Assembly: GCA_027488375.1 (NCBI GenBank)
Contig: JAIYBW010000001.1
Location: 310,001 to 374,000, forward strand
DNA length: 64,000 bases
DNA from: Pseudomonadota bacterium
GTDB taxonomy: Bacteria > Bdellovibrionota > Bacteriovoracia > Bacteriovoracales > Bacteriovoracaceae
Direction of reading: 5' to 3'
Shown: piece by piece, positions 1 to 6,995 of the stretch
Position numbering within the stretch: position 1 is the first letter of the stretch
How the letters are laid out: every line of letters begins with the position of its first letter
Position numbers and translations under genes: made by a program
Notes under the pieces: model-generated
Seen by the model: the letters and a program-made list of their open reading frames with translations, nothing else
Database searches by the model: none
Told to the model about the DNA's origin: nothing

Positions 1-100
1 CAATTCCGTATAGTTTTGCCAAATCTGTATCCATCATGACTCTTAGCCCCCTGATGGTATAGATCATTGCTTCAATTTTGATGATTTCTGATTCGTGCAT
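1..100 (-). CDS. ORF6N-domain protein, N-terminal part (runs off the left edge)
   Basis: Reading the minus strand from an ATG at 100 gives about 33 residues before the window ends. They include I-R-G-L-R-V-M-M-D-T-D-L-A-K-L-Y-G, which matches the opening of the ORF6N domain (typical form IRGxRVMLDxDLAxLYG). ORF6N domains occur in phage antirepressor-like DNA-binding proteins and in stand-alone chromosomal copies, often near mobile DNA. A GGAG ribosome binding site lies 6 bases before the ATG, inside a dyad at 101-127. The 3' end of tRNA-Val faces this gene, so it may belong to an element inserted at that tRNA. The rest of the protein is not visible. Confidence 0.75.
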   Translation of the reverse strand, partial: MHESEIIKIEAMIYTIRGLRVMMDTDLAKLYGI

Positions 101-127
101 AGTCAGCTCCAGTTAATTGGAGTGACT
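101..127. promoter_or_regulatory. Imperfect dyad over the ORF6N ribosome binding site
   Basis: The arms AGTCA-g-CTCCA and TGGAG-TGACT flank a 6-base centre (GTTAAT). This is a 10-bp palindrome with one bulged base. It starts directly next to the ORF6N start codon, and its inner arm contains the complement of the GGAG ribosome binding site. It could be a DNA operator for autoregulation or an mRNA hairpin hiding the ribosome binding site. The sequence alone does not decide. Confidence 0.45.
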
Positions 128-274
128 TAACTTACAAATGAGAGTTTTGATAACTAATCAGGGTCATGAAATTGATATTTGTCAGAAGAGAAATAAGCTT
201 TACGTAATTTTTAAATGACTAACCTTAAAATCGAAAAAAATGTAATGAGATAAATGGGATGAATTTGTTCAAAA

Positions 275-351
275 TGGTGCGCCCGACAAGATTCGAACTT
301 GTGACCCCTACCATGTCAAGGTAATACTCTAACCAACTGAGCTACGGGCGC
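275..351 (-). tRNA. tRNA-Val (anticodon GAC)
   Basis: A 77-base cloverleaf reads on the minus strand. The 7-bp acceptor is GCGCCCG/CGGGCGC, the discriminator is A and CCA is encoded. The anticodon arm is TTACC-TTGACAT-GGTAG, giving anticodon GAC, and the T arm carries GTTCGAATC. Its 3' end points toward the ORF6N gene. The rest of 101-449 holds no gene that I can see. Confidence 0.96.
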
Positions 352-362
352 AATGAAGAGAT

Positions 363-391
363 ATGTTAAAGATAATTTCAAAGATTGTCAT
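363..391 (-). promoter_or_regulatory. Likely promoter of tRNA-Val
   Basis: On the minus strand ATGACA (386-391) and TAACAT (363-368) are separated by exactly 17 bases. The second box ends 11 bases before the tRNA 5' end. The fit to the sigma-70 consensus is moderate (5/6 and 4/6), and the position suits a tRNA with a very short leader. Confidence 0.35.
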
Positions 392-449
392 CAAACTTTA
401 TTTTTTAGGTCCATGACTTTAAGCAGAAAATGAACTAAATTTTCAGTCT

Positions 450-2117
450 ATGGCCCTTAGATTATCAAGAAAATTTGGCCCCTGGATTCTACACCATGCG
501 TTTGAGTTTAAATGGCTCTATTTAGGGGCGTTTCTGTGTCTCTATATCCTCCAGAAGTTACAGGTTGAACTGCCAGAAAGAATTCGTCTCCTTACGCAAC
601 TTATCTCTAAAGGGGAGTCCACGGGTAACTTCATCGGTATCTTTATTGGCCTTGCTCTAGGGATCTTCGTCTTTCGAACCTTATCTCGGCTCCTCTTTTT
701 TTATCCCGCTCGAGTTCAACAAAAAATACTTCGGATGGAATTGCTTGGTCTTTTAGAAAAGACTCCACCGGGGCGCTACTCTCAATTATCTCAAGGTCAA
801 ATCTTTCAGATCCTTTTTGATGATATAAATAATTTGCGGGCCTTTGTTGGTTTTGGTCTTCTCCAAATTGGTAACCTTATCATTACCGCTTGGGTTCTGA
901 TTCCAAAATTCAATCAGTCTGATTCTTTCCTCTGGCCGGCCTTTACTCCCTTATTCATAAGTGTCTTCTTTTTTTCTATCATGACGATTATTAATCAAAA
1001 GTTTTATAAAAAAATGATGGATAAGAAGGGTGAGGTTCAGCAATACATCATCGAATCCTATGAAGCTAAACAGACCATTAAGAATTTTCACCGCGAACAA
1101 AATTTTATTGAAAGTTTTAAAAGGGTGTCTGGTGAAGAACTAAAGCTCTTTTTTAAGACATCGATTGGTTATGCTTTCACTGGCCCCTACGTCAAACTTG
1201 GTCTTGGACTTTCTCTCATCTGGGGAGGTCTTCTCATCAAGCAAAAAGGCGGAACAGCTTCAGACTTGGTGTATTTCTCAGGGTTTTTATATCTCTTCTT
1301 AGAGCCTGTGATGTTTCTTTCATGGGTTGCGGTGGTTGTGTCCCAAGGACTTGCGGCCTGGAAAAGGGTGAGTGAGCTCTATTTAACCTTGAATAAAGTC
1401 TCTGAGCATGAACTTCATTTAAATCATTACAAAACTGAAATTCAACAAAATGTTTTATGTGCCGAAATTCCATTTTGGGAGAAGCTTTTAAGCCTAAACT
1501 TTAAATTAAAATCATGGACGGTTGTTTGTGGTGAAACAGGTTGTGGGAAAAGTCTCCTCTTAGAAAAACTGGCGACTCAGCTAAAATTTCAAGGGCACTC
1601 TGTTTCCCTCGTTGGACAAGAGCCTTATCTCTTTAATGGTACAGTTTATGAGAATATATTTTTAGGTAAAGAGGCCTCAGAGACGGAACTCTCAGAAGCA
1701 AAAGTCCTCTTAGGGATTTTTCAACTTGAAAGCCTCGCTTCTACAATTGAAGAAACTTTAAACCTTGAAGTCGGTGAGAACGGAAAGAGGCTTTCAGGTG
1801 GGCAGTTGAAGCGGCTGGCCCTGATTAGATCACTCCTCTCTGGAGCTGAGTTTATTATCTGGGATGATCCTTTCTCGTCTGTGGACATTATTTTAGAAAA
1901 AAAGATTATGAAATTATTGAATGAGAGTCCTCTGTGGAAAAATAAGACTTTCATCATGACGGCCCATCGTTTGACGACAGTTCGATTGGCCGAAGAGATT
2001 ATTCTTATTAGTAAAGATGAAGGTATTAAGGTTCATTCTGAGCTTGAAAAAGGATTAAAGGATCCAAATGTCTTGGCATTTTTTAAAGAACAACTTATGG
2101 AAATTTCTTTGGCTTAG
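450..2117 (+). CDS. ABC exporter half-transporter, subunit with degenerate catalytic site
   Basis: A fused membrane/ATPase half-transporter of 555 residues: about six hydrophobic helices (residues 15-310), then a nucleotide-binding domain. The Walker A motif GETGCGKS is at 361-368, the signature LSGGQ at 448-452 is canonical, and Walker B ends W-D472-D473, so Asp replaces the usual catalytic Glu. A switch His follows in TAHRLTT. It overlaps the next ABC gene by 50 bp, so the two products very likely form one heterodimer. The pattern (Asp here, altered signature in the partner) is the known asymmetric design of heterodimeric exporters, with one weak and one active ATP site. The substrate is unknown; lipids, peptides or drugs are all possible. 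The ribosome binding site is weak. Confidence 0.88.
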   Translation: MALRLSRKFGPWILHHAFEFKWLYLGAFLCLYILQKLQVELPERIRLLTQLISKGESTGNFIGIFIGLALGIFVFRTLSRLLFFYPARVQQKILRMELLGLLEKTPPGRYSQLSQGQIFQILFDDINNLRAFVGFGLLQIGNLIITAWVLIPKFNQSDSFLWPAFTPLFISVFFFSIMTIINQKFYKKMMDKKGEVQQYIIESYEAKQTIKNFHREQNFIESFKRVSGEELKLFFKTSIGYAFTGPYVKLGLGLSLIWGGLLIKQKGGTASDLVYFSGFLYLFLEPVMFLSWVAVVVSQGLAAWKRVSELYLTLNKVSEHELHLNHYKTEIQQNVLCAEIPFWEKLLSLNFKLKSWTVVCGETGCGKSLLLEKLATQLKFQGHSVSLVGQEPYLFNGTVYENIFLGKEASETELSEAKVLLGIFQLESLASTIEETLNLEVGENGKRLSGGQLKRLALIRSLLSGAEFIIWDDPFSSVDIILEKKIMKLLNESPLWKNKTFIMTAHRLTTVRLAEEIILISKDEGIKVHSELEKGLKDPNVLAFFKEQLMEISLA

Positions 2118-3774
2118 GTCAGAAAAATTTCTTGTTTTTTTTATTTTGATTAATTTGCTCCTCTCTGGAGTGGCCGGTTTTTATACTCCGTTATTAATTG
2201 AAGATTTTTATCAGTCGATTAATTCAGATGAATCTTTTAAAATAGCCGCATTTTACCTCGTACTTTTGCTCGTGGCAGAATACGTTAATCGTTTTCTCTT
2301 TCAAATTTCTACCCATAGATATATTCAGCTCCTCCTTGGAGAAATTCGTATTCAGAGTTATGGCGTCTGGCTCAATGCTCCTTTTAAAAAGAATTTAAAG
2401 AATAAAAAAGATTTTCCCATGGGCGAAGTGCTGGCGCGCTTGATGAACGATACGGATGCTGTTCGTGACGTCGTAGGCTCGGGTAGTTTTGCCATTTTTA
2501 TTGATATTATTTTTGTTTCCTCGTGCCTCGTCAGTTTTCTACAGATGAATTCTGCTACGGGCCTCACACTTTTTATCACTGAAGTTCTTGCCTGTTTACT
2601 CCTTGTTAAAGGCAGTAAATTTATGGCGAAAATTTTTATGGATGTGAGACGTTTAACCGGCCAGATGGCACGAGTTGTGACTGATTTGACATCTGGGCTT
2701 AAGGAGCTTTATTTCTCGCCCAATCATCAATATGCTTCTAAGCGTGGTGAAAAAATTTTTGAAGAATTTTTAGATAAACAACTTCATGCCAATATTTGGG
2801 ACGCTGGTTACTATTCAGCTGCTGAATCATTATATCCCATTCTTATTGCACTCATCATGTTGATGGTTCCTTATTCAAAAATTGTTGAGGTCGCGATCCT
2901 GGCAGCACTTATTGATTTAGTTCAAAAATCCATAAGTCCCATTAAGGATATCGCCTCTAAAATTTCTGTTTTGCAAAGAGCTGGGACAGGACTTGAGCGC
3001 ATTAGCGAGTTTAATTTAAGTTTTGATCAGGAAATTTCAGGACGAGTTGATTTTTCAGAACTTGATGGTGATTCTCTCAAATTTAATCTCACAAAATTCA
3101 GATATGACGAAGGTTTTCAGTTAAGTGATATTAACTTTCATCTTAAAAAAGGTGAGGTGCTAGGGATTTTAGGAGAATCAGGTTGTGGGAAATCAACTTT
3201 GCTCAAGTTACTCTCAGGCCAGTATGATACCTTTGAAGGCAAAATTCATCTAGACGATAAGACCTTTCACCCAGAAACAGATCAAGAATTAAAGATATTT
3301 TCTTCTTATGTAAGTCTTATCTCTCAAGATTCTCATGTCTTTACTGAAACCTTGAGGTTTAATATTTGTTTGGGTTTTGAGGATAGTATTGATGAGTTTT
3401 GGATGCTGGCCGAGAAATACATTCCTTATTTGAAAAACTGGGGAATGACTCCTGAAACAAAACTTAATCCTAAAATGTTATCAATGGGTCAAAAACAGCT
3501 CATTTCAGGTTTAAGAGCTCTTTATTTAAAAAAGCCCATCATATTGATGGATGAAATTTCAAGTGGACTTGATTCAGATCTTGAAATTGCCCTGAGAGAT
3601 TTAATTAAATTTTTTAGCTCGAGGACAATGACAGTTATTGTGACGCACAGACTGGAGACCATTCTCAATTCAGACCGATTACTTTTATTAGACAAGGGAT
3701 GTGTCATTGCAAGTGGTCATCCGACTGTTCTCAGGGATAATCAAAAATATAGAGACTTCATCTCCCTCCTTTAG
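2068..3774 (+). CDS. ABC exporter half-transporter, subunit with the catalytic Glu
   Basis: The second half-transporter of the pair, 568 residues: an N-terminal six-helix membrane domain (to about residue 310) and a C-terminal ATPase. Walker A GESGCGKST is at 369-377. The signature is LSMGQ (471-475) rather than LSGGQ. Walker B I-I-L-M-D495-E496 keeps the catalytic Glu, and VTHRLET carries the switch His. In a dimer, this degenerate signature faces the Walker B site of the upstream subunit that lacks Glu, so both defects fall in the same ATP site. The ATG at 2068 is preceded by AAAGGA at good spacing and lies inside the upstream gene, which implies translational coupling. Confidence 0.88.
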   Translation: MSWHFLKNNLWKFLWLRSEKFLVFFILINLLLSGVAGFYTPLLIEDFYQSINSDESFKIAAFYLVLLLVAEYVNRFLFQISTHRYIQLLLGEIRIQSYGVWLNAPFKKNLKNKKDFPMGEVLARLMNDTDAVRDVVGSGSFAIFIDIIFVSSCLVSFLQMNSATGLTLFITEVLACLLLVKGSKFMAKIFMDVRRLTGQMARVVTDLTSGLKELYFSPNHQYASKRGEKIFEEFLDKQLHANIWDAGYYSAAESLYPILIALIMLMVPYSKIVEVAILAALIDLVQKSISPIKDIASKISVLQRAGTGLERISEFNLSFDQEISGRVDFSELDGDSLKFNLTKFRYDEGFQLSDINFHLKKGEVLGILGESGCGKSTLLKLLSGQYDTFEGKIHLDDKTFHPETDQELKIFSSYVSLISQDSHVFTETLRFNICLGFEDSIDEFWMLAEKYIPYLKNWGMTPETKLNPKMLSMGQKQLISGLRALYLKKPIILMDEISSGLDSDLEIALRDLIKFFSSRTMTVIVTHRLETILNSDRLLLLDKGCVIASGHPTVLRDNQKYRDFISLL

Positions 3775-3852
3775 TTGAGTGATTTTGATTGTTTTTATTC
3801 CACTTGAGTTAGGCTAAACTTACCTCAATTTTTTTACAGTAAGGAGTTAATC

Positions 3853-4890
3853 ATGAAAGCTACTACAGCTCTATTTCTGATTCTGTCTTTAGTTCTCTCG
3901 GTTTCATGTTCTGATGGCAACAGCAAGCCAAGTTACTTATTTAAGCCAGCAACAAAAGAAGGCATTGCGGCCAAAGCTGGTGATGTTGAAATCACAAATG
4001 CTGAATTGATGGACGGAATTGAATCTGAAGTTTTTGAATTTGAATCAAAAGCTTTTGAAGTAAAGATGAATAAGTTGAAATCAACTTTGATTGATAAGCT
4101 TGTCGAAAAAGATCCTCGTAAGAAAGGTCTTACTGTGGATGAGTTTGTGACAAAATATATTGCATCTACGATCAACATTTCAGAAAAAGAAATCGATGCT
4201 TTTATTAAGGATCAGAATATTCCACAAGAGCATATCAATCCTCAAATTCGTGAGAAAATTAAAAATTACCTCACAATGGAGCGAAAAAAAGAAGCTGTTG
4301 AAAAATGGTTAGGGGAGCAAACCAAGAAGAATCCAATTGAGGTTTACATTGCAAAACCAAGAAGACCAACTTTCCCAGTTGAGGCCGGTAATGCTGCTTT
4401 TGCAGGGGATAAAGATGCTAAAGTTGTGATTGTTGAGTTCTCTGATTTTCAATGCCCATTCTGCGCCAAGGGTGCTGATCTTTTGAAAAAAATTAAATCT
4501 AAATATGGCAACAAAGTTAAAGTTGCTTTCAAAAACTTCCCGTTACCGTTCCATAATCATGCTCAGGGTGCAGCCGTTGCTGGTCTTTGTGCCAATGAGC
4601 AAGGTTCTGAAAAGTTTTGGAAAATGCATGATGAGATGTTTGCTAAACAAGACTCTTTAGATGCTGAAGGACTTAAGAAAATTGCAAAATCTGTTGGTTT
4701 AAAAATGGAAAGCTTTGAAGCGTGTGTAAAAGATCAGAAGTTTCTTGCTCAAGTTAATGCAGAAATGGAAGAGGGTCGTAAAATTGGAGTTAAGTCTACG
4801 CCAACATTTTACGTAAATGGTCAGTTAATTACAGGTGCTCAAGAGGTAGAAGTTTTTGCTGAAATCATTGACGAGGAATTAGCTAAGTAG
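3853..4890 (+). CDS. DsbA-family thioredoxin-fold lipoprotein with SurA-like N-terminal region
   Basis: A 345-residue envelope protein. The signal peptide ends at a lipobox-like S-V-S-C19, so it is probably lipid-anchored. Residues about 40-160 are helical and charged and resemble the N-terminal part of SurA/PrsA-type chaperones (the A-G-D-V-E-I-T-N-A-E-L pattern). Residues about 180-345 form a thioredoxin fold with active site C-P-F-C in the context EFSDFQCPFC, and a cis-Pro loop STPTFYVNG. Such proteins act in periplasmic disulfide exchange. The promoter is probably in the 79-bp gap after the ABC genes; ribosome binding site AAGGAG; a strong terminator follows. Oxidase versus reductase/isomerase function cannot be told from the sequence. 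Confidence 0.88.
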   Translation: MKATTALFLILSLVLSVSCSDGNSKPSYLFKPATKEGIAAKAGDVEITNAELMDGIESEVFEFESKAFEVKMNKLKSTLIDKLVEKDPRKKGLTVDEFVTKYIASTINISEKEIDAFIKDQNIPQEHINPQIREKIKNYLTMERKKEAVEKWLGEQTKKNPIEVYIAKPRRPTFPVEAGNAAFAGDKDAKVVIVEFSDFQCPFCAKGADLLKKIKSKYGNKVKVAFKNFPLPFHNHAQGAAVAGLCANEQGSEKFWKMHDEMFAKQDSLDAEGLKKIAKSVGLKMESFEACVKDQKFLAQVNAEMEEGRKIGVKSTPTFYVNGQLITGAQEVEVFAEIIDEELAK

Positions 4891-4912
4891 TTGATTAATT
4901 AAATTTTTCACG

Positions 4913-4957
4913 AAAAAGCCTTGGGCAAGACTGCAAGTTTTACCCAAGGCTTTTTTC
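4913..4957 (+). terminator. Rho-independent terminator
   Basis: The stem AAAAGCCTTGGG/CCCAAGGCTTTT with a 17-base loop is followed by a T run. It ends the DsbA-like gene 23 bases after its stop codon. Confidence 0.9.
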
Positions 4958-5018
4958 TTTGTGGCGTATGGTATTATTTTTTATGATGTCACAGGAAGTG
5001 ACTCATAAGGATTAGGCC

Positions 5019-6962
5019 ATGAAGGGCGTAGACTACACAAAACAGCTCCAAAAAGACCGTGAGTACTTTAACGATACCATTCGTAAAACTCAAGTCGCCA
5101 CCGATCGCAAGATTGCTGATACAAATGAGCGTGCAGAGTATATTACAAAAAAACAGCGTGATAATTTTATTGAAGATAAGGCGGAACTTGAGACGAGCTA
5201 TCAAAAAAACCTTGAGAAGCTTAGTGAAGCTAATCGTAACTCCTTAGCAAATAATAATGACAAATTTCATGAAGATCTTTTAAAAGAGAGAGAAGAATTT
5301 TCAAAAGATTCAATTCAGAAAAGAAAAGATTTTGATCAGAGGCTTAAAGATATAAAAAATAGCTATGATAAATCTTTTCGTGCAGAAAGAGAAATTCATG
5401 ATGACCTGCAATTAAATTCAAAGAAAAAATATAACAATAGTATTTCAAATGTATCTGAGAGTATGAATAAAAAGCTCAAAGATTTTAATGAAGAATTGAC
5501 TAAAGAAGGTAACGACCTTAAAGATAATTACAATAGAGAAAGACAGCAATTAGTTCGGTCTCATGAAGATCAAATGACTGAAGTTCAAAAAACAGCTGCT
5601 AAAAAAAGAGCTGAACAAAGAGAGAGTCTAAGAGATGATTTCTTAAAGTCAAAGAAAATTCAGGAAGAAGATTTCGAGCAACAAAAGCAATATACCGGTG
5701 ATCGTCTAGCAACATTACAGAGAAAATATGAGGATCGTTATCAAGGTCTTGCACGAGATTATGGTGACAGAAATGAAAACTTAGTTGAGTTGCAACAAGA
5801 AGAATTCAAAAAGACAAATCGAGAGCATCAGAATTCTCTAACTGACGCCCGTCGTGGTTACAACAAACAACTTCGCCTCATTGAAATTGAAAAAAGACGT
5901 CGTGATAACGGCTCTGGTGAGTTTGCTCAAGTGATGAGTAGGCAGCAAGGTCTAAGAGATCAGTCTATGAATGATACGAGAGTGGATCGGCTAAAAGAGC
6001 AAGCCGCACAAACTAAAAAAATCTATCAAGAAAAGACGATAGAAGATCAGGATGCCTATACAGAAGCACTAAAGAAAGAGAGTGCTGAAGCTACTGCCAG
6101 ACTGGATCGAAAAATTAATGAAGCTAATGCTGATAAGATTATAACTGTTGCTCGCGAGCGTGAGAAAACAGAAGTTGAGGTTGCTAACAGGGAAAATCAA
6201 AATCTCATTGAGCGACAAGCTTATGAACAGAAATTGATGCTTGAAAAAAATAACTCAAATCAACGACTGACTCAATTGAAGGAAAACTTTACAAATTCAA
6301 TGAGAAGTCTTGAAGAGAAGCACCGCTCAAGTCTTGAGGATGTGACTAAGGTTACAAATCAAGATAAAACAGAGTTCTCTAAAAAGCTTCATGAAAATAA
6401 AAATAAAGAGATTCAAGAGATGAAACGTGAGTTTTCGCGCCTCATGGACTCAACTGTGAATGAATATGAACAGAGGTTGTCAAATTTTCAGAGAGAAAAT
6501 GAATATTTAAAGATAACAATGGATCAGAAAATCCAAAATATTATGGATCAAACAGATAAACAACTTGAATCCCAAGCTAAATTCTATGAGGATAGAAGAA
6601 GTGCTGATCAGTCTAATTATCAGAATTTGCTTTCCCAGAAAGATAGTCAATTTAAGTCAGATACAATTCAAATGAATTCAAATTATCAAAGAAAAATAGA
6701 TCAGATGCAGGTTGCAAGTGATACCAAAGTTAAATTACTAACTAACGATTATGAAAAGAAGTTGAAGGATCTGACTGTTTCTACGAGTAAAGAACTCGCC
6801 CAAAAAGACACGATTCACCAAATGGAGCTTGATCGAATTAAGGCGACATATCAAGATGAAAAGTCTAGAGTAGTTTCAACTTATGAGACTCGTATAAACT
6901 CGATTAAGGATGATCATTCTAATCAAATGGAACAGCTTAAAGAGTTTAAACGTTTGAGCTAA
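5019..6962 (+). CDS. Continuous hendecad-repeat coiled-coil protein, filament or scaffold candidate
   Basis: 647 residues, almost entirely charged/Gln/Asn-rich helix. I find no proline, cysteine or tryptophan. No signal peptide or membrane segment is visible, so it is probably cytoplasmic. Aromatic residues fall in one 11-residue register from end to end: positions 6, 17, 50, 61, 83, 94, 105, 116, 138, 171, 237, 248, 281, 336, 347, 402, 424, 490, 523, 534, 545, 556, 578, 611 and 622 are all Tyr/Phe and all equal 6 modulo 11. The unit is aromatic-x3-hydrophobic-x2-hydrophobic-x3, for example YEKKLKDL and YQRKIDQM. The only likely break is the Gly-rich point near 298-300 (NGSGEF). AAGGA precedes the ATG. 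Pyruvate kinase follows after 33 bases. Bdellovibrio has a coiled-coil filament protein (Ccrp), but homology to it is not shown here. Function unknown. Confidence 0.85.
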   Translation: MKGVDYTKQLQKDREYFNDTIRKTQVATDRKIADTNERAEYITKKQRDNFIEDKAELETSYQKNLEKLSEANRNSLANNNDKFHEDLLKEREEFSKDSIQKRKDFDQRLKDIKNSYDKSFRAEREIHDDLQLNSKKKYNNSISNVSESMNKKLKDFNEELTKEGNDLKDNYNRERQQLVRSHEDQMTEVQKTAAKKRAEQRESLRDDFLKSKKIQEEDFEQQKQYTGDRLATLQRKYEDRYQGLARDYGDRNENLVELQQEEFKKTNREHQNSLTDARRGYNKQLRLIEIEKRRRDNGSGEFAQVMSRQQGLRDQSMNDTRVDRLKEQAAQTKKIYQEKTIEDQDAYTEALKKESAEATARLDRKINEANADKIITVAREREKTEVEVANRENQNLIERQAYEQKLMLEKNNSNQRLTQLKENFTNSMRSLEEKHRSSLEDVTKVTNQDKTEFSKKLHENKNKEIQEMKREFSRLMDSTVNEYEQRLSNFQRENEYLKITMDQKIQNIMDQTDKQLESQAKFYEDRRSADQSNYQNLLSQKDSQFKSDTIQMNSNYQRKIDQMQVASDTKVKLLTNDYEKKLKDLTVSTSKELAQKDTIHQMELDRIKATYQDEKSRVVSTYETRINSIKDDHSNQMEQLKEFKRLS

Positions 6963-6995
6963 TAAACTTTTTAAACCTCATCAAAAGATTGAAAT

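Noticed and set aside
5059..5247. 62-residue frame inside the coiled-coil gene
   Set aside because: It lies in another frame of a strongly supported gene and has no ribosome binding site.
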